Assembly (NCBI GenBank): GCA_937951685.1
Contig: CALFBG010000004.1
Location: 1 to 64,000, forward strand
DNA: 64,000 bases
Direction of reading: 5' to 3'
Source of the DNA: an uncultured Saprospiraceae bacterium
GTDB lineage: Bacteria > Bacteroidota > Bacteroidia > Chitinophagales > Saprospiraceae
In this document: one piece after another, positions 46,401-51,700 of the stretch
Numbering within the stretch: the stretch's first letter is position 1
Layout of the letters: the number at the start of each line of letters is the position of its first letter
Program-made: the position numbers and the translations under genes
The notes under the pieces: model-generated
Told to the model about the DNA's origin: nothing
Database searches by the model: none
Seen by the model: only the letters and a program-made list of their open reading frames with translations

Positions 46401-48594
46401 CACCTGCCATGAGCGTCGCGTTACTTTCAGCAGAAACTTGATAATATCGTACGTGCCAATTAATCAAATTCAATAAAGTATCAGGACTAATTTGAACGCC
46501 TTTAGGCTTTCCAGTAGAACCGGAAGTATAAATAATGTAAGCCACTTTAGCCACCGACAAATCAACCGCTAAGTTCTCTGTTTTTTGAGTTGAAATATTT
46601 TTTGCAGCGGCGACTAGATCAACGCATTCCGGTGCATCCTCCGCTTGTAAAAATTCAAGCCTATGCACTAAACCTTCTGATCCAATTAGGCAACTGCAAG
46701 CTGCGTCTGCTAAGATGTAATTAATTCTTTCCGTAGGATAAGCCGGATCAATAGGAATGTAAGTTGCCGCTAATTTTTGAACTGCGAGGATACTAACGAC
46801 TAAATCAAAAGAACGTTCCAAGCAAATACCGACCGAAGCATTTGCAGCTACTCCTTTCTCCGCTAAATAATGTGCTAACTGATTGGACTTTTCCGCTAAG
46901 GTTTGATAACTGTAATTTTTTCCTTCGAAATGGATAGCCGTTTTTTCAGGATGGCGAGCCGCTTGTAAGGAGAATAGTTCAATAGCAGTATGTTCCGTTG
47001 GATACACTACCTCCGTTTGGTTAAAATCTAATCGCAATGCTTTTTCTTCGGCTACGCTGAGTAAATCAAGCGTCCCGATCTTAGCCCTAGGATCTGCTAC
47101 AATCGCCGTGAGTAACCGAGTATAATGTTGATACATTGTCTCAATCGTTCTCGACTCAAATAAATCACTACAATATTCTATTCCAATTGACAGACCTTCT
47201 TTAGCTTCGAAAACATTAAAAGTAAGATCTAATTTTGACTGATCTTGCTCAAAGTGTTCAAAAGATAAATTCAAATTATCTAATTCGAGGGTCGTAATTT
47301 CTTCATTGTTTTGCAAGCCAAATAAGACTTGAAAAATTGGACTTCTACTACCATCTCGATTCGTAGAAACACGGTCAACAATTTTTTCAAACGGTACATC
47401 TTGATTTGCGTATCCTTCTACCGTGGTGCGCTTTACAGCAGCTAGTAAATCTCTAAATCGAAGTTCTCCGTTCAATTGAGATCGAAAGGCTAAAGTATTT
47501 ACAAAAAAGCCTAAAAGCGGTTCTACTTCTGATTGCTGACGATTCGCAATCGGAGTTCCCACACAGATATCTTCTTGTCCGGTATACCGATACAATAATA
47601 CTTTGAACACCGACAACAGCAAAACAAAAAGCGTTACCCCTTCTGCTTGACTCAAACGATAGAGTTCTTCCGTTAATTTTGTATCAAACTCAAATTCTAA
47701 TTTTTGTCCTTTGGTACTTAACTTTTCGGGGCGAGCAAAGTCAGTAGGCAATGCCAATGGCGCTACCGCAGTCAGTTGCTTTTCCCAGTATTGCATTTTT
47801 TGTTCTAAAACATTACCTACTAGATAAGAGCGTTGCCACAATGCATAATCTGCATATTGAATTGACAAATCCGCTAATTCCACAGGACGTTGTGCTAACT
47901 GTGCTTGATAAAATTCTACCAACTCATTGACAAAGATCGGTAAAGACCATCCATCCGACGCAATATGATGAGTAACCATTACTAGAATATGCGTTTGCGG
48001 AGCAGTCTTCAATAGATTAGCCCGGAGCATAAAATCTTGCGTTAAATCAAAAGGCATCGTCACCAAAGCAGCTATTCTTTCACTTAGGGTTGAGACTTGG
48101 GGCTCGTAGGCTAAACGCCATTCTTTATCTTCTAATAACTGCTGAAAAGCTTGTCCATTTTCCCCCTTCAAGTAAACGGTTTTCAAGATTTCTTGCCGAT
48201 TAACAATCGCTTGAAAAGCCGTTTCGAGTGCAGCTCGATTTAAGTCTCCCTCAAATTTAATGACCATTGGCATGTGATAATGCACACTCCCTTCTAGTTG
48301 GTCAATAAACCACAATCGTTGTTGCGCAAAAGACAAGGGAATTTCCTGTACTTCGTTTCTATCAAAACGTGAAATGCCATCATTTTTACTAGAAATCTCT
48401 TCAAAATTTCCCGACTCATCGCTTAAAAAAGCAAGAATCTCCGCTTTGTTTTCTTTCAACGCTGCAATAACTTCCGGGTCCGGTTGTTTTCCTTTTGCAA
48501 GTTTAAACTTCAACTTTTCTTCTTCTAAAAAAACTGATATTCCTTTATCTGATGCCTCATTTAGCAGGCTAATAATTTTAGTAACAATTTCCAT
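28417..48594 (-). CDS. Six-module non-ribosomal peptide synthetase with N-terminal docking domain and thioesterase
   Basis: A 6725-residue NRPS, ATG 48594 to TAG. The order is a TubC-type docking domain (residues 1-60), then six C-A-PCP modules with PCP serines near residues 1078, 2140, 3226, 4277, 5341 and 6398, and a type I thioesterase (about 6440-6720, GYSFG serine near 6529). All C domains keep HHxxxDG and have the LCL-type opening SFAQxRLWFID. No epimerisation or methylation domain is present. Pocket codes suggest Leu, X, X, X, Asn, aromatic. It begins 45 bp after the upstream NRPS gene and its docking domain suits that protein's acidic tail, so it continues and ends the same chain. The modules are strongly repetitive at DNA level. 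Confidence 0.97.
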   Translation of the reverse strand: MEIVTKIISLLNEASDKGISVFLEEEKLKFKLAKGKQPDPEVIAALKENKAEILAFLSDESGNFEEISSKNDGISRFDRNEVQEIPLSFAQQRLWFIDQLEGSVHYHMPMVIKFEGDLNRAALETAFQAIVNRQEILKTVYLKGENGQAFQQLLEDKEWRLAYEPQVSTLSERIAALVTMPFDLTQDFMLRANLLKTAPQTHILVMVTHHIASDGWSLPIFVNELVEFYQAQLAQRPVELADLSIQYADYALWQRSYLVGNVLEQKMQYWEKQLTAVAPLALPTDFARPEKLSTKGQKLEFEFDTKLTEELYRLSQAEGVTLFVLLLSVFKVLLYRYTGQEDICVGTPIANRQQSEVEPLLGFFVNTLAFRSQLNGELRFRDLLAAVKRTTVEGYANQDVPFEKIVDRVSTNRDGSRSPIFQVLFGLQNNEEITTLELDNLNLSFEHFEQDQSKLDLTFNVFEAKEGLSIGIEYCSDLFESRTIETMYQHYTRLLTAIVADPRAKIGTLDLLSVAEEKALRLDFNQTEVVYPTEHTAIELFSLQAARHPEKTAIHFEGKNYSYQTLAEKSNQLAHYLAEKGVAANASVGICLERSFDLVVSILAVQKLAATYIPIDPAYPTERINYILADAACSCLIGSEGLVHRLEFLQAEDAPECVDLVAAAKNISTQKTENLAVDLSVAKVAYIIYTSGSTGKPKGVQISPDTLLNLINWHVRYYQVSAESNATLMAGVGFDASVWELWPYLSVGASLYVVDNEERLSVERLLSFYETHEITHSFMATALVPAFVRLSRDRKLTLTYLLTGGDRLGALNISQLSYRIINNYGPTENTVVTSCYELQAEDQFKNPPIGKPIDNVSVYLLDNYGKLVPRGVVGELCIGGASLAIGYLNKPALTTAQFVDFEVQDGATTKTIRIYKTGDLARWLPDGNLAFLGRKDAQVKIRGYRIELGEIATHLQELPSINDCVVLTKVDASNNKRIVAYLIPNDGYEQETVLAHLKAKLPSYMLPSALVRLANFPLNANGKLDEKALPEVDFASLSTENYLAPRNEMEEQLVQIWQALLKVEKIGVLDNFFELGGHSILATMLVAVIRKELEQDLAIKDLFANPNIALLANHLLLNDAEVTLPTLIAQERTDEIPLSFAQERLWFIDQLEGSTHYHVPFVERFSKALDKDTLERALQMMVNRHEVLRTVFKEKEGRVYQEILPPNQWTLSGGEKISIADEATLKKLVKQSSNKVFDLSQEHPLRANLWQTTTGEYILVLVLHHIAYDGWSEGVFFEELAELYQALQEKRTPALDPLTVQYADYALWQRRYFEGAVLDQKMEYWKEALKGTEVLNLPTDFERPAIQSTKGKRHTLSFDADLSQALQDLAQREETTMFMLLLSAFKVLLYRYTGQEDIAVGSPVANRTQLAAEALIGFFVNTLVLRSTVKGETRFSELLATLKNTTLAAYQNQEVPFEKIVDQLVGERDLSRSPLFQVLFSYQSTPIQSTETFAAAIDDLQHTQPTNELSLGDDFAYDVAKYDLSFVVSTTGQSLNLVVEYCTDLFLPETIIQMVTHLENLLRAVVINPKERIGYLSMLTEVEENKVLKTFNETQVDYPKDKTSVDLFEAQVRRTPQNIAVVFEGESLSYQALDERANQLARHLRNNGVVEESIVAICLERSIEMIVAMMGILKAGAAYLPIDSSYPQDRIDYLIQDSKCTIVVTSNANLGLFNELQKEEELRLIAIDRDWSVIEALSKKKLVTKLHANNLAYIIYTSGSTGKPKGVLIEHRSKVNVILDHIKLFEITAKDRISQFVSLSFDASVPEVFMSLLTGASLVLIGKDHIADERLFLAYIREKELTVCTIPPAYLSIMEPMQFSFLRVVMTGGEAADVKKMVSFSEVCDIYNLYGPTECSVCVSSYRVTAEDDNKLQLPIGKPISNTTVYILDDHQQLLPINSEGELYVGGTGLSRGYLYRPELTNEKFVPNPFKAGEKLYRTGDKAKWLPDGNISFLGRIDDQVKIRGHRIELGEIESVLQQSTMINRSVVLPKKDAQGNKCLVAYFSVESHYNRTTLEQHLKEKLPSFMLPKMLVKLDELPLTPNGKIDKKALPEPDVNALLQKEYLAPSNPVEKQLVEIWQHLLAIEKIGITDNFFELGGHSLLATRVVSAIRKELELDLEIKDLFLEPTIRGLAIQLSTKRTQTSLPKLLVQERPTEIPLSYAQERLWFIDKFEGSTHYHMPMVLRLKGALDQDILVEAFQAIVNRHEVLRTVYKEKSGEGFQVVLPENEWQLNHLSEKEVTPDLIAALLMNPFDLNKDHMLRSHLITTAPQEFVLVVVLHHIASDGWSMPIFIDELVMLYEAKLNNTTTNLPTNEIQYADFAIWQKNHLSGEVLENKLAYWQTKLAGLEALDLPTDYSRPKVQSNRGQTLHFTIPTVLHEKLRSRSQEAGVTMFMFLLSAFKVLLHKYTGQDDICVGTTIANRTQAEIEHLIGFFVNTLALRTQVKDTQSWKELLAEVKTTTLEAYEHQDVPFEKIVDRVEKGRDMSRSPLFQVLFEFQNNTELEEVCLGDVELSAMNFSQDTSKFDLGFNISDDSTALEISIEYCTDLFFESTIERMFNHYQKILTTIVEQKNITIGALELLLPEERALILGEVATKEGTWFNEGEKDLANDTPINLRFEKVARENPAAVAVLQGTTTWTYQMLNEYANQVGRTLQNLGVQPGDFVGVYLDRSPQLVACLLGIIKSGAAYVPLDTQNPAERIEQMVATSALKVMITDAAHWTGVTLSVKPAILLVDEQKEADTTFVIEDQITIQAQAKTNLPNLNRMDSWAYMLYTSGSTGTPKGAITRHNGALNHLLAEYEALDLADGFRFLQSAGIGSDISLWQMLAPLLKGGAMVIVNKYELLDYNALLEILQRDRIDIIEFVPSYIWGMVEHLKRSAIKPDLSDLKWIMMVGEAVPVPLVNTWKSLYPRVRILNGYGPCEASDDIAQYEITTTLEEAAASVPIGRPIANMNIVVLDAQDRLCPIGIPGELCVSGVGVGAGYWNMPEKTAASFIANPFEQTLGDVLYKTGDLAKWRADGNLEFLGRIDRQVKIRGHRVELGEIESFIRQVAGVKEAHILVYQGTENANQASVLAFIVATQAAKISALEQALQTNCQQKLPTYMQPQTYIFIEEIPLNLSDKVDEKALVNIFVAGAKNTKQEERIIKACTTTTEQALLTIWQNILSREDISSDDDFFLLGGHSLLAMRVKAAIQERLSVEINIRELFIHKTISALASIIDEKEQGSQFPVLLPQERTTKIPLSFAQERLWFVDQLEGSTHYHMPMVLRFKGALDKTILEQAFKAMIERHEILRTIFLEENGVAYQTFLDADAWELKKDRFAIDISEEAIAAEVFTAINQKFDLSQDYPIRATLFECSREEHLLVLVQHHIVSDGWSEAIFIEELIEYYLAFQEQRLPKLAELSIQYADYAIWQRNYLTEELLNDKLNYWKGQLTGIEPLEMPLDFPRPVLQSMRGAALQFSLDPSLKNQLSDLAQREGVTSFMLLLSAFKVLLYRYSGQTDLCVGSPVADRSQEVLESALGCFVNTLAFRSDLSGNPSFLDVLHQVKTMTLTAYQHRDVPLEKIVDAMSLNRDRSRMPLFQVLFILQNNPGVTASDLGDLALTEETFAVETAKLDLTFSIAETEDTLDLGVEYCTDLFLPETIEQLVVHFEKLLVGITANPKERISELEILSSTEEEKLRTTFACSSSSLVPEANNLVALFEAQVARTPNKGALALHEEALTYQALNERANQLAHHLRLKGVTKETLVGVCINRSLDMVVAVLGILKAGGAYLPIDPNYPAERIHYLLDDSRVQIVLSNTESAKVLQEKEVIDLILLDEEASQIQKAPKTAVIHQVQPEDLAYVIYTSGSTGKPKGVMIEQRNAINTVLDHTQRFEITPDDHVLQFTSLSFDVSMSEIFMAFLGGARLVLVDKATIADTNLFINYLKNQRVNVACIPPGYLSVLDLDKINHLRVIVMGGEVGSVEQSVYCAQFSNVFNVYGPTECSVTTTAYQVRPTDTGKLQLPIGRPLPNTEVYILDAYQQLVPEKVAGEICIGGVGVGRGYLYQEELSKEKFIANPFRLGERLYRTGDKGKWLPDGNIAFLGRLDNQVKIRGHRIELGEIETILTNLDFISQCVVLALPDANKNLQLVAYYVPLAGTTASQIATIKAHLNERLPEYMQPKALIEMEAFTMTVNDKVDKKALPAPDFATLVQTEYVAPRNETEIHLANIWQTLLKVSKVGIHDNFFELGGHSLLATRVVSAVRKEMAVEISIKDLFTYPNIAQLSDLMLTERFSTTLPAIVAAERPDRLPLSFAQERLWFIDKLEGSTHYHMPIIQRLSGNFEVAALEYAFQEIINRHEVLRTVFVEENGEAFQQILPKNEWHLSYEEQLSLEADALSKYLEGLVDKTINQAFNLAKDHMVRARLVKLPKEEYLLIVVLHHIASDGWSNPILFNELVELYEAKQADRSPQLKPLSIQYADYALWQRAYLKGEVLEQKLNYWADKLSGLEVLNLPTDFPRPAIQSNKGGQLIFELEGHLYEALNNLAQREGSTMFMLLLTVFKVLLHKHSGQNDIVVGTSIANRTQEEIEALIGFFVNTLTLRSDLSGNPSFVDLLAQIRTTTLAAYQHQDVPFEKIVDRVGAPRDMSRSPLFQVLFSYGSNVDVSTVNFSSATTKEPVEETELTEESFAYESTQFDLSFNVVEVSRTMSVAIEYCVDLFKPATIEKLMAHYQSLLSAILENPKKTISEYQILSEADYVQQVQTFNDTKIAYPTAGTLLDLWAAQVRQSPTAIALKFEDRTMSYQVLDEQSTRLAIHLNEQYDLQADDVVGLMMGRSDWAVVAILAILKTGAAYVPIDLDYPMERKSFIVEDTNLKGLIIHSDHLFDVIEFQVPIFSIDIQLDDLAPTTEEALAKLLASSAKPQDLAYLIYTSGSTGKPKGVMIEHRSLLNYLYYSFDRYRDTDTAFSFPLFTSLSFDLTQTSIFLSLLTGGTLCIEAGKEIDQVLQRIVTNEAINTIKLTPAQASILPTLRNERLKVAILGGDQLEKNQVEILRQINPDMRIFNEYGPTEATIGCTVYEVIDPDATILIGKPISNTEVYVLDAQQQLMPLGAAGELCVGGAGLARAYLNRPTLSLEKFIKHPFQEAATTRLYRTGDLAKWLPSGDLVYLGRIDDQVKIRGYRIELGEIENVLDACALVKEAIALPNTDVNGDKRLIAYVIPIEEFDQAGILDYLKNSLPSYMVPSLLIPLTAFPLTSNGKVDKKQLPDPDDAKQVTTVYTAARNEMEETLVQIWQELLNVEKVGVYDNFFELGGHSLLGVRVVSAIRNALQIEISIKDLFTHPNIDLLSNFMEQEGKRVALPPIIPAERPTQIPLSFSQERLWFIDKLSGSTHYHIPSVLRLSGTLDVPKLKLSFQRIVNRHEILRTVLRENEGQPHQVVLPVNQWEMSYETEPATTTGKGLEQLIEQAINQAFDLANDHMLRVKLIKLKEQEHILIFVLHHIASDGWSTPIFIRELMAFYSAQLENSVALLEDLPIQYADYAIWQRDYLQGDLLEEKLNYWVNKLRGAETLSLPIDLPRPSVQSTNGAAYYTQFDPAFAQKLQAIAQREGVTMFMLLLSAYKVMLHKYSDQYDISVGTPIANRAASEVENLIGFFVNTLVLRSDLSGNPSFSELVQRVKATTLEAYDAQDVPFEKIVDRLVVTRDKSRSPLFQTMFIWQQKNSAEAEEEALTIGDLTLSEASTEQDVAKFDLSFNLNAGEDGVDLSVEYCTDLFLPATIEQMVTHYKILLEQIVENTENPLSELQLLDAVAAKEVVFDFNQTTVAYPADKTAVDLFMEQVALRGTAIAVQRGEQQMSYEELNERSNQLAHYLQKKNVKEEALVALCMDRSIDLMIAILAVLKAGGAYLPIDPTYPQQRIDYLIRDAKVKVVISDESYLSYFAEHDSLEVLSLNSERTAIAKEAISLPTTQLTPQRLMYVIYTSGSTGKPKGVMIEHTSNVNMALDQIKRFKITPQDNIVQFASIAFDASVYEIFMAFYAGASLVLVDQETIKAGEQFVDYLEQQAVTVATLPPAYLSVLDQSRLSFLRVMITAGESAKVMEAAHCASFSEYYNAYGPTECAVCVSTYKVTPDDIHKAQIPIGKALSNTALYVLDSALNAVPINVEGEICVSGVGLARGYLYQEALTAEKFVAHPYLEGERLYRTGDRGKWLPDGNLIFLGRKDDQVKIRGHRIELEEIEMVLEQSTLVLQAAVLCRTATNGDKTLVAYLGIHPAASEMETEDCQRAITVYLESQLPNYMLPTALVCLDNLPLTTNGKIDKKALLELEATTWNRTPYLAPRNEMERQLVEIWQALLQVERVGVNDNFFEIGGHSLLAIRLMAQIDKRMGVTFPVATLFEAPTIAALAKQVIAQEEDKDEARIVKLKAGKGETAIFCVPGVEGDVMSFYELAKQIDEEQSLYAFQAQGLGGKQKPLQTVEAIAAAYIQAMQAVQPEGPYILGGYSFGAKVAYEMAVQLRQANQKVGMLSIFDAPAPHVQEKLELPGTPEEWMVGTTSVLAELYGQQMLELPVALFENKTEADQLQLMQEKLQALGIEFSLAQLSGFKAVFQQNALTKYTPKKQAMDIPIVLFETAGMAEKTKGVIFKKNNQAQWQSLSTQQVQAYTISGNHWTILKAPHVTEVAKYLQLCWTKELYAMKY
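28420..29255 (-). other. Type I thioesterase domain ending the assembly line
   Basis: An alpha/beta-hydrolase domain with FCVPGVEG at its start, the nucleophile motif GYSFG (Ser codon near 29008), DIPIVLFET, and a C-terminal GNHWTIL holding the catalytic His. It releases the finished peptide as a linear acid or a macrocycle, and sequence does not decide which. Its presence shows that this is the last protein of the line. Confidence 0.93.
29260..32430 (-). other. NRPS module 11: C-A(aromatic)-PCP
   Basis: LCL condensation domain (HHIASDG near 32000), adenylation domain with YTSGSTGKPKG near 30560, and PCP Ser near 29399. The pocket code read by alignment to GrsA is DAYTIAAVCK, close to the Phe code DAWTIAAICK, so Phe, Tyr or Trp is likely. 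It is the last residue added. Confidence 0.75.
32430..35620 (-). other. NRPS module 10: C-A(Asn-like)-PCP
   Basis: LCL condensation domain (HHIASDG near 35190), adenylation domain (YTSGSTGKPKG near 33710) and PCP Ser near 32571. The code DLTKIGEIGK differs from the usual Asn code DLTKLGEVGK by two conservative changes. The adenylation domain is nearly a copy of that in module 4. Confidence 0.8.
35620..38790 (-). other. NRPS module 9: C-A(unassigned)-PCP
   Basis: LCL condensation domain (HHIVSDG near 38350), adenylation domain (core near 36910) and PCP Ser near 35763. The code is DVSCVGVVTK, which I cannot match to a known residue. The overall A domain is closest to those of modules 7 and 11. 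Confidence 0.7.
38790..42030 (-). other. NRPS module 8: C-A(unassigned, acidic pocket)-PCP
   Basis: LCL condensation domain (HHIASDG near 41625), then an adenylation domain of a different clade (YTSGSTGTPKG near 40130, GYGPCEASDD). PCP Ser is near 38917. The code is DIWEMVGDDK: Glu and two Asp line the pocket, which hints at a basic or amine side chain. The A10 motif is LSDKVDEK in place of NGKVD. Confidence 0.7.
42030..45210 (-). other. NRPS module 7: C-A(unassigned)-PCP
   Basis: LCL condensation domain (HHIAYDG near 44790), adenylation domain (core near 43310) and PCP Ser near 42173. The code is DAPTMGLVCK. Thr278 and Cys331 match aromatic-residue codes, while Pro239, Gly301 and Leu322 do not. 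The substrate is unknown. Confidence 0.7.
45210..48360 (-). other. NRPS module 6: C-A(Leu)-PCP
   Basis: LCL condensation domain (HHIASDG near 47960), adenylation domain (YTSGSTGKPKG near 46515) and PCP Ser near 45361. The code DAWFLGNVVK is identical to a well-known Leu code. It is the first module of the second protein. Confidence 0.82.
48415..48594 (-). other. TubC-type N-terminal docking domain
   Basis: The first 60 residues have the TubC_N pattern: a helix, then KGISVFLEEEKLKFKL (two strands around a turn), then PDPEVIAALKENKAEILAFL (helical). These small domains receive the C-terminal tail of the preceding synthetase. The upstream NRPS ends in an acidic tail (VETEEELEVFEL) that fits this mode of docking. 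Confidence 0.82.
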
Positions 48595-48639
48595 TTTCCC
48601 GTTCTTTAGTTAAGCGTATTTTAAAGTTTCGCTGACTGA

Positions 48640-48700
48640 TTACAATTCAAAAACTTCTAATTCTTCTTCCGTTTCTACCGTACTTTTTTGAATCAATTTG
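48640..48700 (-). other. C-terminal acidic docking tail
   Basis: After the last PCP the protein ends in about 19 residues with six Glu (QKSTVETEEELEVFEL). Short acidic-hydrophobic tails of this kind bind N-terminal TubC-type domains such as the one at the start of the next protein. The pairing is inference from order and shape. Confidence 0.55.
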
Positions 48701-51700
48701 ATATACCCTGCAAAATCTGCGATGCACGAAACTTGGAAAAGTATTTTCATCGGAATACTCAACCCCATTTCTTTTTTAATGATTGACATCAGTTTTGTCA
48801 CGAGTAAAGAATGACCACCGATATCAAAGAAATTATCATAAACACCAACTCGTTCTAGCTGTAATAATTTAGTCCAAATTGCCACAAGTTGTTCCTCCAA
48901 TTCGTTCCTAGGCGCAACATACTCATTTGCCAATAAGGAAGATTCATCCGGTGCAGGCAACGCGCGTTTATCTACTTTACCGCTCGCGTTAAGTGGGAAG
49001 GCTTCCATTGGCACCATCAACGCAGGAACCATATAGTGTGGCAATGCTGCTTTTAATAAATTGAGGATACTATCTTTTTCTTCTTGCTCGAAGTTCTTAC
49101 TTGGTACGACGTAAGCAACTAAGTGCTCTTCCTCTCTCAGTGTTTTCACCAAGACCATACAGCTTTCAACGTGGACGGAGGTTCTCAAGACCGTTTCGAT
49201 AGCACCTAACTCAATTCGGTAGCCTCTAATTTTGACCTGATCATCTGTTCTACCTAAGTAGGCAATATTTCCATCGGGCAACCATTTAGCAAGATCTCCT
49301 GTGTTGTAAATTCGCTCCGAGGGATCGAATGGATTTGCAATAAAATTTGTTGCCGTCAAAGCTTCATCATTCAAGTAACCGGAAGACACTCCTGCTCCTG
49401 CAAAATAAATTTTTCCCGGTACCCCGATGGGAGACAACTGTAAGGACTCATCCAAGATGTATGCCCGCAAGTTACTTATGGGTTGACCAATAGGTACCGT
49501 TTTGAACGCACGCCAGTTTTGTTTTGAAGTATCAAAACAGCTAACATCTGCCGTAATTTCCGTCGAACCATAAAGATTTAGTAGCGTATGATTACTAGCA
49601 TCGAAATGATCGTAGAATGTTTCTACCAAAGACATTGGCAAGGCTTCTCCGCTACAAGTCCAGTATTTGATTTTCTGTAATTTATTTAAATTGTCCGCAG
49701 CCAGTATTTCTCGAAGCAAAGTTGGTACAAGTACCATTCGACTTACTTCATACTTTGCTAAAGTATCAATAAACTTCGTCGTTTCTAATACGGTCAATTT
49801 ATCAAACAAAACAACGGGCAAACCTTTTAATAAAGGACCAAACAATTCCCAGCAGTGATCCACGAAACTAATTGAGGTTTTCATACAAGCTACTTCTTCT
49901 TGCTCGAATGGATAGTTTGTCCACATCCAATAAAGTCGATTCAAGAAGTTTGCATTACTGATTGGAACGGCCTTGGGCAAGTTAGTTGACCCCGAAGTGT
50001 AAGCAATCAACAAGTTACTTTTTAGCTTAATCTCAAGGTTTAGGTTTCCTGTTGGGCAATTGGCTTTTACCGCTAAGAAGTCAGTTATAAAACTGGCATT
50101 AATACTTAACTTACTTCCACTATTCTCAATGATGTACCCAACTCGATCCGCTGGATTTTCAACGTCGATCGGAACGTAACTAGCGCCCGTTTTTAAGATC
50201 GCAAGTATGCCCACGATCATCCATTCACTCATGGCGAGATTCACGGAAACCAAATCACCCGGAGCAAGTTGTTTTTCGGTTTGCAAGTAATATGCTAACT
50301 GATTAGCCGCTTCATTTAAAGCTTCGTAGCTCATTGATTGGTCATTAAAAACCAAGGCTGTTTCTTTTGGATTCGTAGCTACTTGTGCTTCAAATAAATC
50401 AATGACTGACGCCTCGATGGGGAAAGTTACTTCCGTTTGATTAAACTGATGTAAGATTTGATCTTTCTCCGTTGCGGTAAGCAAATCAATGGTAGAGATA
50501 GTTTGCTGTTCGGCTTCAATCACCTGAAGCAACACTGTTTCAAAATGATCCTTAATCATTTTGGCGTAAGCCGTTTCTAAGAGGCTACCATTGTAGCTAA
50601 ACTTCACAGATAGTTTTTCGTCGAGTACAACGATCAGTGAAAGCAAGTAATTCGTTTGCTCTTTCAACTCTACATTTTCAATTCCTAGCATCCATTCTCT
50701 CGAGACGACTTCACTAATCGGGTAGTTTTCAAAAACCATGATACTATCAAAGAATTCTCCTTTCAACCCTAACCAATTTTGTAGCTCGTTCAATCCAGTA
50801 TATTGAAACGCTCTCGCTGCCGTATGTCCTTTTTGCAATTCCGCTAACCAATCCGTAAGAGTATTCGTAGCGTTTACTTTTGTGCGAATGGGAAGCATAT
50901 TGATATATAAACCTACCCGATCTTCCGCTCCTGCGAGTTCCGTTGGTCGACCAGAAACGGTCACCCCAAAGACTACATCTTCGCTTCCCGTATAGCGAGA
51001 CAACAATAGTGACCAGACGCCTTGTACGATACTGTTTACCGTAAGGTGATTCTTCTGTGCGTAACCTTTGACCTTCTCCGTCAATTCTGAGCTAAAAACT
51101 AAATCCAATTCTTCCAATTCTCCATCGCCTCTATTTCTATCCGCCGTACTATCTACGAAAGGTAACAACGAAGGACTTTCAAATCCGGACAAGTAGTCTT
51201 TCCAAAAATCTTCTGCGGCGAACGAATCCACGGCGTCAATATAATTGATATAATCTTCGTAAAGGTCTTCCTGTTTGCGTAAATCTTTTCCAATCGGTTG
51301 ATTTGATCTTGCATAAGCTTCATACGCCACTAATAACTCTTCCAGCAAAATTGGTGTTGACCAACCATCCCATAAAATATGGTGATTTGTCCAAATCATT
51401 TTATACGCATCCGAACGCATTTTCACGAGTGTTACTCTCATTAATGGAGCTACTTTGAAATCGAAAGAGGTCGCTTGGTCCGCTGCGAGTAAGCTTGCAA
51501 ACTTTGCTGCTTGCTCCGTTTCTGACAACTGACTATAGTCTAATATTTCAAACGGCAATTCCACTTTTTTGTATACCGCTTGTATGGGCGTACTCAGTTC
51601 ATCGTAGAAAAATGCGGTTCTTAAAATACTATGGTTATACAACATATATTCCCACGAAGCCTTTAGTGCCTCAACATTGACTGCGTGTGGCAAATCAAAA

